Below the pieces are notes generated by a model, which was not told the DNA's origin, ran no database searches, and worked only from the letters and a program-made list of their open reading frames with translations. From Kiloniellaceae bacterium (GTDB lineage: Bacteria > Pseudomonadota > Alphaproteobacteria > Kiloniellales > J153): 64,000 bases of DNA. How positions within the stretch are numbered: the stretch's first letter is position 1; the number at the start of each line of letters is the position of its first letter. Made by a program: the position numbers and the translations under genes. Below are positions 42,115 through 51,017 of the stretch, piece after piece. The stretch covers positions 74,107-138,106 of the forward strand of contig JAJFGJ010000016.1 of the NCBI GenBank assembly GCA_021776175.1. Direction: 5' to 3'.

Positions 42115-43884
42115 TTATCCGCGCTTCGTGTCCAGGCGGCGCAGCGCCCACTTGATTCGGATTTCGTCGGGGCCCAGGGCGCCGCTCAAGACGACCTGCT
42201 GACCGCGGCGTATTTCCCCGGCCTGGCCGAGATAGATACTAGGCTCCAAGGAGACCAGCGCCCCGGCCGCGCGCAGGCTCCAGCCATCCCCCTTGGGAGG
42301 GCGCAAGAGGACGCTATCGCCGCCCTGCGCCAGGCTCGCCCGGACCCCGGGGTGAAGATGAAATCGGACCGCGAAGACGCCGCGCGGAACCCGGTGACCG
42401 AAGGGTTCCAGGCGATCCTCGCCGCGCAGGTCGCCGCCGCCGGGGCTCAGGAACAGACGCCGGCGGTGAACCGCCCCGAACCCGCGCGTGTAACCGTCGT
42501 GGGCGGCCTCCAACCAAATCCCCCCGTCCTTTTCCTCGCGCCGGCAATAGATAATCCGTGCCGCGCGGCCAAGGCCGCTGGATAGGAGTTGCGTCGAGTT
42601 GGTGTCGCCGAGCACCAGGGTCGAATGCGCCGCCGTCGCCCGCTGCGCGCCATGCCAGGTCCCATCGTTGGGCCGCGTCCCGCAGTTGACGATAATCCGT
42701 TCGCGGCCGGCGCTCACCTCAAGGCTCAGGGCCCCGGCGTGGGCATGACCGTCCAGGCCGCGTGGCGGCGGCATGCCGGTGTCGACCAGCACGGTCGTGC
42801 GTCCGGCGCGCAGGCGTTGAAACCCGCTTTCCGGTGCTTCGCCGATCGGCCGGCGCGGTCCACCCGCGCGCTGGAGCACGAGCTCGACCCGCCAAGCTTC
42901 CTCCTCGAGCGAGCCGTTGAACAAGCCCAAACCGCCGTCGCCATGCTGGTACATGCGCAGGACCGGGGCCAAGGCCTCGATGGCGGCGGTCAGCTCGCTT
43001 GGCGATACCCGCCGCGCCCCGCCCTCTTCGCCGCGCGCCGCGTCCACATCAACGCGATCCGCGCCCGCATCGATACGCGCCAGCGCGCCGCGAATGTCGA
43101 TCAAGTCCCGTAAAACCGCCATGTGGCGCGAGGGATTGCGCTCGACGTGGCCGCCGTCGGCCAGAATCTGGCGCGTCAGCTCGCGGTGCAGGATCTCCAG
43201 GCCCTTTTGGCGCCAAGCTTCGCCCCCCGGCAAGGCCGCCCCGGCGAAGATCAGCCCCTTGGCCGCCGCGATCAGCTCCGCGCCGCCCAAACCGGCCGGC
43301 AGGGCCCGGCACAGATGCTGGGCCTGCTGCGCGATGCTGGCCAGCAGCCGGTGGCGGAATTCAATTTCCGCGCTGGCGGCGAAAAACTCGAAACACCCCA
43401 GCCAGGACGCCAGGCGGCGGCCGCTGGCGAGCGGTTCCCACGCCGGCAGGGACCAGGTCCTGTGCGCCTCCAGCCAGGCGTGCGCCAGATCGCGGGCCTG
43501 ACGCCGGGCCGCGTCGCCGCCCAGGGCGCGCAGATCCCGCAACCAGGTAAAACTGTGTATTTCACTCCGCCAGCCCGCCCCCGCACCGGGCGGCGACCAC
43601 AGGGGCGCCGGGTTGGTTATCGTTTGCCCGGCGAAGGCGAAGACGCCTTGAACCAGCGCGCCCCCGGCCTCGGCCCGGCCCGGCCAGGGGTCGGCTGGCG
43701 TCACGGTCAGGGCCGTGGCGGTCAGGCCCGGGAGCGAATAGCGGTAAAATGGCAGCGCGAAGACCGGCCGCTTGAGATTATGGCCCAGACGCGAAAGGGC
43801 CCGCTCGGCCGGCAAGTGGGCGTAATCCTTCAATCGGCGGGCCAAGCCTCCCGCGCCGCCATGACCCGCTGGCCGGCGCGTCAC
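42115..43884 (-). CDS. Heparinase II/III-family protein
   Basis: A 589-residue protein with the two-part layout of this polysaccharide-lyase family: an N-terminal alpha-toroid (about 60-330, with WLRDLRALGGDAARRQARDLAHAWL and ERNPSRHMAVLRDLIDIR) and a C-terminal beta-sandwich (about 370-580) that starts with DGHAHAGALSLEVSAGRERIIVNCGT. The conserved His-rich segment and the GT.P after it are present. Alphaproteobacterial members next to purH and rsmB are widespread, and their substrate is unknown. No signal peptide is obvious. It ends five bases before the WecA-like gene and starts two bases from the end of rpe. Confidence 0.85.
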   Translation of the reverse strand: MTRRPAGHGGAGGLARRLKDYAHLPAERALSRLGHNLKRPVFALPFYRYSLPGLTATALTVTPADPWPGRAEAGGALVQGVFAFAGQTITNPAPLWSPPGAGAGWRSEIHSFTWLRDLRALGGDAARRQARDLAHAWLEAHRTWSLPAWEPLASGRRLASWLGCFEFFAASAEIEFRHRLLASIAQQAQHLCRALPAGLGGAELIAAAKGLIFAGAALPGGEAWRQKGLEILHRELTRQILADGGHVERNPSRHMAVLRDLIDIRGALARIDAGADRVDVDAARGEEGGARRVSPSELTAAIEALAPVLRMYQHGDGGLGLFNGSLEEEAWRVELVLQRAGGPRRPIGEAPESGFQRLRAGRTTVLVDTGMPPPRGLDGHAHAGALSLEVSAGRERIIVNCGTRPNDGTWHGAQRATAAHSTLVLGDTNSTQLLSSGLGRAARIIYCRREEKDGGIWLEAAHDGYTRGFGAVHRRRLFLSPGGGDLRGEDRLEPFGHRVPRGVFAVRFHLHPGVRASLAQGGDSVLLRPPKGDGWSLRAAGALVSLEPSIYLGQAGEIRRGQQVVLSGALGPDEIRIKWALRRLDTKRG

Positions 43885-43886
43885 GG

Positions 43887-44570
43887 TCAGGAACCGCCGG
43901 TGTGGGCGGCCGGGCCGCGTAGCGTCCTTATGTTTTGGGCGTAGGCTTCCGGCCCGCCGCTGAAGGTGGCGGAGCCCGCGACCAATACATCGGCGCCCGC
44001 CGCGATAATTTCCGCCGCGTTTTCGTTATTCACGCCGCCATCGACCTCCAGATCGATGGTCCGGCCGCCGGCGTCGATGCGCTTGCGCGCCGCGGCGATC
44101 TTGGACAGGGCGCCGGCGATAAAGCTCTGCCCACCGAAGCCGGGATTGACGCTCATGATCGTCACCAGATCGATATCGTCCCAGACATGGTCCAGAACAT
44201 CGAGAGGGGTCGCCGGGTTCAGGGCCACGCCGGCCTTCTTGCCCAGCGACTTGATGAGTTGCAGCGAGCGGTGCAGGTGCGGGCCCGATTCCGGATGCAC
44301 GGTGACGATATCCGCGCCGGCCTTGACGAAAGCGGGAATGTAGAGGTCGGCCGGGGCGATCATCAGATGCACGTCGAAGGTCAGGGGCGAATGCGGCCGC
44401 AGCGCCGCCACCACCGCCGGGCCGATGGTCAAGTTGGGCACGAAGTGCCCGTCCATGATGTCGATGTGGATATAGTCGGCGCCGGCCTCGGTGACGGCAC
44501 GGACTTCCTCGCCCAGCTTGGCGAAATCGGCGGCGAGAATCGAGGGCGCGATGCGCGGAGCTTGTTGCAT
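43887..44570 (-). CDS. rpe: Ribulose-phosphate 3-epimerase
   Basis: It interconverts ribulose 5-phosphate and xylulose 5-phosphate in the pentose phosphate and Calvin pathways. 227 residues, full length TIM barrel. Motifs are [14 protein letters not shown] at the N-terminus, [17 protein letters not shown] with the metal-binding His and catalytic Asp, VHLMI, and [12 protein letters not shown], then [12 protein letters not shown] with the second catalytic Asp. The stop is two bases before the heparinase-like start, and the gene follows rsmB by 45 bases, an arrangement common in this class. Confidence 0.96.
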   Translation of the reverse strand: MQQAPRIAPSILAADFAKLGEEVRAVTEAGADYIHIDIMDGHFVPNLTIGPAVVAALRPHSPLTFDVHLMIAPADLYIPAFVKAGADIVTVHPESGPHLHRSLQLIKSLGKKAGVALNPATPLDVLDHVWDDIDLVTIMSVNPGFGGQSFIAGALSKIAAARKRIDAGGRTIDLEVDGGVNNENAAEIIAAGADVLVAGSATFSGGPEAYAQNIRTLRGPAAHTGGS

Positions 44571-44615
44571 GGCGTTTAGGTATCAGGATGGCGTCGCGCC
44601 TGTCCAGCGGCGGGG

Positions 44616-45977
44616 TTAAATCCGACGCAAGCGGCAGGCGTAAAAACCGTCCAGGCCGCCTAGCGCGTCCAATTGGCAGGGCAGGGTACGCAGATCGCCC
44701 AGGGGTGCGATGAGTTCGCTCAGACCGCCGATTTCCTCCGCGCCGGGGCATTGCAATTCGGCTGCGCCGATGGGCACGCGCTCAAGCGGCACGCCGCCGG
44801 TCAGCAAGGCCTCGATCCGTTCCGGCCCCTCCTCGGGCTGGAGCGAGCAGGTCGCGTAGACCAGCACCCCGCCGGGGGCCAGCATGTGGACCGCGTTGGC
44901 CAGCAGCCGGTCTTGCAAGGCGGTCAGCTTCGCCACCTCCTTGGCGCCTTTCAGGTGGGCGATGTCGGGGTGACGGCGCAGGGTGCCGGTGGCCGAACAC
45001 GGCGCATCCAGCAAGATGGCCTCGAAAGGTTGCTCCGGCCGCCATTCGCGGGCATCGACGGCGACGGTCTCGGCGCTCAGGGACAGGCGCGACAGGTTTT
45101 CCTTCAGACGGGCCAAGCGCTCCGTCGAGATGTCGAGGGCCGTGACCCGCGCCCCGGCGGCGGCCAGCTGCGCGCTCTTGCCCCCCGGCGCGGCGCAGAG
45201 GTCAAGCACCCGCTTGCCGCGAACCTCGCCCAAGAGGCGCGCCGGCAAGGCGGCGGCGGCATCCTGGACCCACCAGGCGCCTTCGTCGAAGCCGGGCAGC
45301 TTCGAGATCTCGCCCGCCCCCGGCGCCAGGCGCAGGCCGCCCGTGGGTAGTATCGTTGCCCCCAGGGCCTCGGCCCAATCGCCGCGCGCGCTTGCCTCGC
45401 GCGGCGATATATCCAGCGGCGGCTCGCGCAGGTGCATCTCGGCGATCGCGCGCGCACTGGCCTCCCCGTAGGCCGCGCTCCAGGATTTCCAGAGCCATTT
45501 CTTGGTGTTCAGGCGCGCCGCGTCCTGGGCCGCCGCCAGGCTCTCGCCTTCGCGAGAAACCCGCCGCAGAACCGCGTTGAGCAAACCCTTGTAGCCCGCG
45601 ACCTGCTGTCCCGTCGCCAAGTCGAGGGTGGTGCTGACCGCCGCGTGAGGCGGCGTGCGCAGGAACACAAGCTGGGCGGTGCCGAGACGCAACAAATCGC
45701 GCACATCGGCGTGGCGCGCTTTCAGCGGGCGCTCCAGGCAATGATCGATCAGTTCATCGATCTGCCCCAGCCGCCGCAGCACGGTGGCGACCAGCAAGCG
45801 GGCGAAAGCCCGGTCTCGCGGTTCCAGGCGCGACAGGGTCTTGGTGGCGGCCCAGGCTTCGTCCAGGGGGGTGTGTTGGCGCAGGATCGCGGCCAGCAAA
45901 TCGCGCGCCAGGGCCCGGGGGTCCTTGGTCACGGGTTTGGGACGCCGGACGGGTTGTTTCGTGCGGGTGTCGGTCAT
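44616..45977 (-). CDS. rsmB: 16S rRNA m5C967 methyltransferase (RsmB/Fmu-like)
   Basis: It methylates cytosine 967 of 16S rRNA using S-adenosylmethionine. 453 residues: an N-terminal NusB-like domain (about 20-155), a short linker and a C-terminal Rossmann methyltransferase domain with the SAM site LDLCAAPGGKSAQLA (about 260-274) and the catalytic cysteine in LDAPCSATGTLRRHPDI (about 332). The second conserved cysteine is in YATCSLQPEEG. Start is the ATG at 45975-45977. It is divergent from the Sdh8-like gene with 99 bases between starts. First gene of the leftward run rsmB-rpe-heparinase-wecA-like-capD-like. Confidence 0.92.
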   Translation of the reverse strand: MTDTRTKQPVRRPKPVTKDPRALARDLLAAILRQHTPLDEAWAATKTLSRLEPRDRAFARLLVATVLRRLGQIDELIDHCLERPLKARHADVRDLLRLGTAQLVFLRTPPHAAVSTTLDLATGQQVAGYKGLLNAVLRRVSREGESLAAAQDAARLNTKKWLWKSWSAAYGEASARAIAEMHLREPPLDISPREASARGDWAEALGATILPTGGLRLAPGAGEISKLPGFDEGAWWVQDAAAALPARLLGEVRGKRVLDLCAAPGGKSAQLAAAGARVTALDISTERLARLKENLSRLSLSAETVAVDAREWRPEQPFEAILLDAPCSATGTLRRHPDIAHLKGAKEVAKLTALQDRLLANAVHMLAPGGVLVYATCSLQPEEGPERIEALLTGGVPLERVPIGAAELQCPGAEEIGGLSELIAPLGDLRTLPCQLDALGGLDGFYACRLRRI

Positions 45978-46076
45978 GGGCGGGGTTTAACACGGTCCTG
46001 CCGCGATGAAAGTGTCATTCCCGCACGGCTGACAGTTAAGCTTGGCCGGCGCCTGTCCGCGCGTCATATTGACCCC

Positions 46077-46271
46077 ATGGTCAAACATTTCGAGTCGCAC
46101 CGCCCGAAGACCGCGCCCGCCCGCAAGCGGGACAATCCCCAAGGACCGCCCAAGGACGCAGCTCCGCGCCCAAAGGATTCCAAGGCGGCGAAGGAAATCG
46201 GCGGGCCCAGCGGACCCGAGCCGACCCGCTATGGGGATTGGGAGCGCAAGGGCATTTGCGTCGACTTTTGA
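46077..46271 (+). CDS. DUF1674 protein, SDHAF4/Sdh8-like
   Basis: A 64-residue protein. The C-terminal 24 residues (EIGGPSGPEPTRYGDWERKG, then CVDF) are the diagnostic end of DUF1674, the bacterial form of succinate dehydrogenase assembly factor 4, which in mitochondria helps the flavoprotein subunit mature. The N-terminal two thirds are Lys/Pro-rich and disordered. ATG at 46077-46079. It stands alone, divergent from rsmB, without succinate dehydrogenase genes nearby. The assembly role is transferred from the eukaryotic homologue. Confidence 0.85.
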   Translation: MVKHFESHRPKTAPARKRDNPQGPPKDAAPRPKDSKAAKEIGGPSGPEPTRYGDWERKGICVDF

Positions 46272-46593
46272 ACCGGCGCCCGGCGGCCCTGGCGGGTCTG
46301 CAGGCAATCGCATATTGTTGTATCGCTGTTGGGGGAAGGCCTGGATCGGCGTTATGCGTGCTTCGACAAGCTCAGCATGAGGACTTTTCTTTATACCACA
46401 CACGATCTTCCTCATCCTGAGCTTGTCGAAGGACGCACCGCCCGAACTGCAACGCTCAATCCGATTGCCCGGTTGAGATGATGCCGCAGGCTTGCGTCCG
46501 GCGGGCAAAATTACCATTTTAAGCGCAACGCCTTCTTACACGACCGCCGCGGCCCGAATGCCGCCCAGGTCTTCAACGCGATAGATCGGACTC
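46272..46593. other. Intergenic region holding a REP-like palindrome
   Basis: About 320 bases without a gene between the Sdh8-like and thioredoxin-like genes. Its main content is the large inverted repeat at 46355-46437, listed separately. The last 60 bases should carry the promoter and ribosome site of the thioredoxin-like gene, though no strong promoter is obvious. Confidence 0.6.
46355..46437. repeat. REP-like 29-bp inverted repeat
   Basis: Arm 46355-46383 is repeated in reverse complement at 46409-46437, matching at 27 of 29 positions, with a 25-base loop. The arm core CTTCGACAAGCTCAG is a sequence seen in mobile intergenic palindromes of many proteobacteria. The RNA would form a very stable hairpin. 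Only one such unit is in this window. Confidence 0.8.
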
Positions 46594-47544
46594 ATGAATA
46601 CACTTATCGATGCAGACGGCACCCCGGCAGGGGCGGACTTGGGCGCGGGCGCCCCGGCCAAGGCCGATCTGATCAAGGACAGCGACACCGCCAATTTCGG
46701 GCGCGATGTGATCGAAGCCTCCATGGCCGCGCCCGTGATCGTGGATTTCTGGGCCCCCTGGTGCGGGCCCTGCAAGCAGCTTGGCCCCATGCTCGAAAAG
46801 GCCGTACTGGCGGCCCGTGGCGCGGTGCGCATGGTCAAGGTCGACATCGATCAGAACCAGGCCCTGGCCGGACAATTGCGGATTCAGTCGATCCCGGCGG
46901 TTTACGCTTTTTTCCAGGGCCAGCCGATCGACGGCTTCGTTGGCGCGCAAAGCGAAAGCCAGGTCAAAGCCTTCGTTGAGCGCCTGATGAAGCAGGCGGG
47001 CGCCAATCTGGGCCCCTCGCCGGTCGATCAAGCGCTGGAAAAAGCCACGACCGCGATCGAGGCCGAGCAGTACGGCGCCGCCTCCGCCCTCTACGGACAA
47101 ATCCTGCAGCACGAGCCGGAGAATGAAGAAGCCCTGGCGGGCATGGTCCGCTGTCTCTTAAGTTCCGGCGATACGACCGGCGCGTGCGAGATGCTCGACT
47201 CCGTGCCCGAGGCCTTGCGCGCCAAGCCGGCGCTGGCCTCGGCCGCCGCCGCGCTGGAGCTGGCGGAATCGGCCGCGAAAGCCGGTCCGCTCACCGAGCT
47301 CGCGGCCCGGGTCGAAACCGATCCGGGCGATCATCGGGCCCGCTTCGACCTGGCCGAAGCCTTGCACGCGGCCGGGGAACGCGAAGCGGCGGCCAGCGCG
47401 CTCTTGGAAATTGTCCGGCGCGACCGGGCCTGGAACGAGGAAGCGGCGCGCAAGCAACTGGTCAAATTCTTCGAGGCCTGGGGACCCATGGATCCCCTGA
47501 CCGTGGAATCGCGCCGGCGTCTTTCGTCCCTGCTGTTCTCGTGA
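46594..47544 (+). CDS. Thioredoxin-domain/TPR co-chaperone, YbbN/CnoX-like
   Basis: A 316-residue cytoplasmic protein with a thioredoxin domain (about 25-135) and an active site WAPWCGPC, followed by TPR-like helical repeats (about 145-310, EQYGAASALYGQILQHEPENEEALAGM and later repeats). This is the architecture of YbbN/CnoX, a holdase working with GroEL and DnaK. In contrast to E. coli YbbN, which lacks the first cysteine, this copy keeps both, so it may also be redox-active. It is the first gene of a rightward run with the LON-domain, Trm112 and DUF971 genes. Confidence 0.9.
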   Translation: MNTLIDADGTPAGADLGAGAPAKADLIKDSDTANFGRDVIEASMAAPVIVDFWAPWCGPCKQLGPMLEKAVLAARGAVRMVKVDIDQNQALAGQLRIQSIPAVYAFFQGQPIDGFVGAQSESQVKAFVERLMKQAGANLGPSPVDQALEKATTAIEAEQYGAASALYGQILQHEPENEEALAGMVRCLLSSGDTTGACEMLDSVPEALRAKPALASAAAALELAESAAKAGPLTELAARVETDPGDHRARFDLAEALHAAGEREAAASALLEIVRRDRAWNEEAARKQLVKFFEAWGPMDPLTVESRRRLSSLLFS

Positions 47545-47572
47545 CGGCTACGCTTGGAAGCGGTAAGGGCGC

Positions 47573-48229
47573 ATGAGCCGCAATCTCTTCGATCCCAGGT
47601 TCGACGACTTACCGGCGGTGCTGCCGATATTTCCCTTGCCGGGTGCGCTCCTGCTTCCCAGCGGGCATCTGCCGCTCAATATTTTCGAACCGCGCTACAT
47701 CGCCATGGTGCGCGACGCTCTCGGTGGCGACCGCCTGATCGGCATGATCCAACCCAGCGGACGAGACGGCGAGCGGGGGGCGGCCAAGGTCTACGACACC
47801 GGCTGCGCCGGGCGCATTACCGCCTTCAGCGAGACCGACGACGGCCGTTATCTTATTACCCTGGGCGGCCTGATTCGCTTCGACGTCGCGCGCGAGTTGC
47901 CGCTGCTGAACGGCTATCGCCGCGCGGTCCCGGACTTCACCCGCTTTCGTGGCGATCTGGAGGCGGATACGGGCCCCTTCGACCGGGAGGGGTTCCTGGA
48001 AACCCTCGGCGCGTACCTGGAAACGGCGGAGATCGAAAGCGACTGGAGCGCGATCGAGGACACCGATAACGAGCACCTGATCACATCTCTGGCAATGCTC
48101 TGCCCCTTCGCGGCGCCGGAAAAGCAAGCCTTGCTCGAGGCCATGACTCTGCCCGAGCGGGTCGAAACCCTGACCGCCATCATGGTCATGGCGATGCACG
48201 AGAAACAGAAGGATGGGCCGCGCCATTGA
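47573..48229 (+). CDS. LON-substrate-binding-domain protein
   Basis: A 218-residue protein made only of the N-terminal LON domain (LPIFPLPGALLLPSGHLPLNIFEPRYIAMVRDAL near the start, IGMIQPS, the GR.T.F.E..DGRYLI.L.G strand pattern), without the AAA or protease domains. Such free-standing LON domains are of unknown function and may bind unfolded proteins. It lies 28 bases after the thioredoxin/TPR gene, a pairing common in alphaproteobacteria. Confidence 0.88.
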   Translation: MSRNLFDPRFDDLPAVLPIFPLPGALLLPSGHLPLNIFEPRYIAMVRDALGGDRLIGMIQPSGRDGERGAAKVYDTGCAGRITAFSETDDGRYLITLGGLIRFDVARELPLLNGYRRAVPDFTRFRGDLEADTGPFDREGFLETLGAYLETAEIESDWSAIEDTDNEHLITSLAMLCPFAAPEKQALLEAMTLPERVETLTAIMVMAMHEKQKDGPRH

Positions 48230-48253
48230 CCCAAGGCGCGCGGGAGTAAAACG

Positions 48254-48442
48254 ATGAGCCAAGCGAAAAGCGGTGTCGATCCCAAGCTCTTGGAGATTTT
48301 GGTGTGCCCGGTGACCAAGGCGCCCCTGGAATACGATGCCGAGGCGCAGGAATTGATCAGCCGCCAGGCCGGTCTCGCCTACCCGATCCGCGACGGCATT
48401 CCAATCATGCTGGCCGACGAAGCGCGTCAAATCGACGACTAA
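48254..48442 (+). CDS. Trm112-family zinc-ribbon-like protein
   Basis: 62 residues. The family pattern is [42 protein letters not shown]. Only one of the usual zinc cysteines (CPVTKAPL) is kept, as in many bacterial members (YcaR-type). In eukaryotes and archaea Trm112 activates methyltransferases, and bacterial copies are little studied. It lies 24 bases after the LON-domain gene and three bases before the DUF971 gene, so it is co-transcribed. Confidence 0.88.
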   Translation: MSQAKSGVDPKLLEILVCPVTKAPLEYDAEAQELISRQAGLAYPIRDGIPIMLADEARQIDD

Positions 48443-48445
48443 GCC

Positions 48446-48832
48446 ATGGCCGATTCATTTCAAACCGAGCATTGGCCGAAAGAGGTCCGCTACGTCTCGG
48501 AGGACAAGCGCCTGGAGGTCGATTTCGACGACGGCTCGTGCTTTTCCTACCCGGCCGAGTTGTTGCGGGTCGAGAGTCCCTCGGCGGAGGTCCAGGGGCA
48601 CTCCCCGAGCCAGAAACAAACGGTCGCGGGCCGCCGTCATGTCGGCATCATGGAGATCGAGCCGGTCGGCAACTACGCCATCCGCATCAAGTTCGACGAC
48701 CTGCACGAAACCGGCATCTTCTCCTGGACCTATCTATACGATCTGGGCCGCGACCAGGACGAAATCTGGCGCGATTATCTGGCGGCGCTCGAAGCAAAAG
48801 GTTTGAGCCGGGAACCGCCGCGGCGCGGATAG
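48446..48832 (+). CDS. DUF971-domain protein
   Basis: 128 residues. The DUF971 fold, also the N-terminal domain of gamma-butyrobetaine hydroxylase, is shown by FDDGSCFSYPAELLRVESPSAEVQGH and by VGNYAIRIKFDDLHETGIFSWTYLYDLG. It is close to the domains found in Fe-S cluster carrier proteins of the ApbC/Mrp group. Its function as a single protein is unknown. Last gene of the thioredoxin-LON-Trm112-DUF971 run; the gene to its right is convergent. Confidence 0.88.
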   Translation: MADSFQTEHWPKEVRYVSEDKRLEVDFDDGSCFSYPAELLRVESPSAEVQGHSPSQKQTVAGRRHVGIMEIEPVGNYAIRIKFDDLHETGIFSWTYLYDLGRDQDEIWRDYLAALEAKGLSREPPRRG

Positions 48833-48871
48833 GCCATGGGGCCGTCTAAAGCGGATAGGCCATGCGGCCGT

Positions 48872-49561
48872 CTAAAGATCGACCCCACGCTGCCGCACGG
48901 CGCGGCGCCAGCTCAGCGCCGGGTCCTTGGTGAAAACCGCGTCTGGTTCGGCCGGAACCGTGAACCAGTCGCCGCGCGCCAGCTCGCCGTCCAATTGTCC
49001 CGGCCCCCAACCGGCATAGCCGAAGACGAAAAGGCTGTGCTTGGGGCCTTCGCCGCGTCCGATCAGGCGCAACATGTTCACCGACGCGCCTATGGCCACG
49101 CCGGGGCTGATTTCCTCGCTGCTTTCGTCCATGACATCGGCGCTGTGTAAAAGGAAACCGCGGCCGGGCTCGACCGGTCCTCCCTGGTAGGTCGAAATCT
49201 CGCCCCGCGCCTGCCGTGCGTCGAGGCCGAGGTGCTCCATCAAGGCCGCAACCGGCGCCGCGCCCAGGGGCCGGTTGACGACCAGGCCCAGCGCGCCGTC
49301 TTCGTTATGTTCAACCATGTAGATCACGGTTTCGCGAAAACGCGGATCGCCCATGGTCTCGCTGGCGACCAGAAGCCGGCCGGTCTTGCTGGCGGCCTGG
49401 AGCGGCCCGGCGGTCGAAGGCTCCCGCGCCAGGGCACCGAAGGACAAGGCCAGGCACAATGCCGCGGCGGCGAAACGACAGCCCCACCGCGGGCGGCGCG
49501 CGGTCTTCGATGACGGTCCGGTGCCGTGCAAGGCTCGGCCTCCTATCCGCGCGCAGTGCAG
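48872..49561 (-). CDS. YqgE/AlgH-family protein with an N-terminal hydrophobic segment
   Basis: The conserved YqgE/AlgH domain (about residues 60-229 from the start used) has GRLLVASETMGDPRFRETVIYMVEHNEDGALGLVVNRPLG, STYQGGPVEPGRGFLLHS, and FVFGYAGWGPGQLDGELARGDW. Function in the cell is unknown. Unlike most members it has a basic, then hydrophobic stretch before the domain (RWGCRFAAAALCLALSFGALA) that looks like a signal peptide or anchor. No ATG fits. I chose the GTG at 49559-49561; other GTG codons up to 49687 are open, so the N-terminus is uncertain. The neighbour M24 gene is divergent. Confidence 0.8.
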   Translation of the reverse strand: MHCARIGGRALHGTGPSSKTARRPRWGCRFAAAALCLALSFGALAREPSTAGPLQAASKTGRLLVASETMGDPRFRETVIYMVEHNEDGALGLVVNRPLGAAPVAALMEHLGLDARQARGEISTYQGGPVEPGRGFLLHSADVMDESSEEISPGVAIGASVNMLRLIGRGEGPKHSLFVFGYAGWGPGQLDGELARGDWFTVPAEPDAVFTKDPALSWRRAVRQRGVDL

Positions 49562-49717
49562 CACGTTAAGCGTGCCGCGTCCACTCCCGGCCACCGTCGA
49601 ATTGCTTTGGATTCGCCGCGGCTGTGTCGCCCTGGGACTAGACAGGAACGCATGACCCGCGCCACGCTTTGACCAGCCGCCCCGCACCGGGGCGTGCCGC
49701 CGCCAAGGATGCGCCCC

Positions 49718-51004
49718 ATGTCAGATAACCATTCATTTTCCAGCGGTACCGTGGACCCGGCCACGATTTACCGGTCCAAGAAAACCCCCGCCGTGACCCT
49801 GACCGACAGCGAAGCGCAAATCGACATGGCTAAGCTGCGCGGCGACCGCCTGGAGAGGGTCCGCGCCGGATTGAAGGAGCGCGATTACGGCGCCTGCGTG
49901 CTCTACGATCCGATCAACATTCGCTACGCCACCGGCACCCGCAACATGACCGTGTGGTGCATGCACAACGCCGTGCGTTATTGCTTTATCCCGGCCGAGG
50001 GGCCGGTGGTGCTGTTCGACTTTCATAACTGCGAGCACCTCTCGCACGGAATCGAAACCGTCTCCGAGGTCCGCCACGGCACTTCCTGGTTCTATTTCGG
50101 CGGCGGGCCGCGCAGTCAAGAAAAGTCCAAGGTCTGGGCGGCGGAAATCGCGGACCTGGTGCGCGCCCACGGCGGCGGCAGCGCCCGCCTGGCCATGGAC
50201 CACTGCGATCCCTTCGGCGTCGAAGCCTTGGCCGAACACGGTGTCTCGATCCACGACGGGCAAGAAGTGCTGGAGCGGGCGCGATGTATCAAGATCGAGG
50301 ACGAAATCGCCTTGATGAATGTCTCCATCGGCGTGTGCGAGATCGGCATGGCGCGCATGCGAGAAGCGCTCGAGCCGGGCATGAGCGAAAACGAGCTGTG
50401 GTCGATTCTGCATCAGACCAACATCGCCATGGGCGGCGAATGGATCGAAACCCGCCTGCTCGCCTCCGGCGGGCGGACCAATCCCTGGTTCCAGGAATCC
50501 AGCGACCGCATCATCCGGCCGGGAGAGATGATCAGCTACGACACCGATCTGATCGGCCCCTACGGCTATTGCGCCGATATTTCGCGCAGCTATTTCTGCG
50601 GCCCCGGGCGGCCGAGTTCCGAACAGAAAAGGCTCTACCGCATTGCCTGGGATCAGATCCATTACAACATGGACATCCTCAAGGCCGGCATGAGCTTCCG
50701 CGAGATCTCGGAGAAATCCTTCAAGCTGCCCGAGAAATGCCAGCCCCTGCGTTATTCGGTGGTCTATCACGGGGTCGGCATGGCCGACGAATACCCGCAC
50801 TGCGCCTATAGGGAAGACATGGACTCGAGCGGCTACGACGGCATGATCGAGCCGGGCATGACGCTGTGCGTCGAAAGCTATATCGGCGAGGTCGGCGGCG
50901 CCGAGGGCGTGAAGCTGGAACAACAGGTCCTGGTCACCGAAACGGGCATCGAATTGCTCTCGACCTACCCCTTCGAGGACGACTTGCTGGTCAAGGAGAT
51001 TTAG
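49718..51004 (+). CDS. M24 metallopeptidase-fold protein, DddP-like (candidate DMSP lyase)
   Basis: 428 residues with the creatinase/prolidase layout: an N-terminal domain (about 40-185) and a C-terminal pita-bread domain. Metal ligands are all visible: DTD and ADISR in the SYDTDLIGPYGYCADISRS segment, His in YHGVGMADEYP, Glu in CVESYIGEVGG and Glu in GVKLEQQVLV. GGEWIETRLLASGGRTNPWFQE and the Tyr five before the ligand His, plus the Asp six after it, match what I recall of DddP, which cleaves DMSP to dimethyl sulfide and acrylate. ATG at 49718 after AAGGA. The activity is inference: this fold also holds peptidases, and no other DMSP genes are nearby. Confidence 0.75.
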   Translation: MSDNHSFSSGTVDPATIYRSKKTPAVTLTDSEAQIDMAKLRGDRLERVRAGLKERDYGACVLYDPINIRYATGTRNMTVWCMHNAVRYCFIPAEGPVVLFDFHNCEHLSHGIETVSEVRHGTSWFYFGGGPRSQEKSKVWAAEIADLVRAHGGGSARLAMDHCDPFGVEALAEHGVSIHDGQEVLERARCIKIEDEIALMNVSIGVCEIGMARMREALEPGMSENELWSILHQTNIAMGGEWIETRLLASGGRTNPWFQESSDRIIRPGEMISYDTDLIGPYGYCADISRSYFCGPGRPSSEQKRLYRIAWDQIHYNMDILKAGMSFREISEKSFKLPEKCQPLRYSVVYHGVGMADEYPHCAYREDMDSSGYDGMIEPGMTLCVESYIGEVGGAEGVKLEQQVLVTETGIELLSTYPFEDDLLVKEI

Positions 51005-51017
51005 TAAGCGAAGGGGC

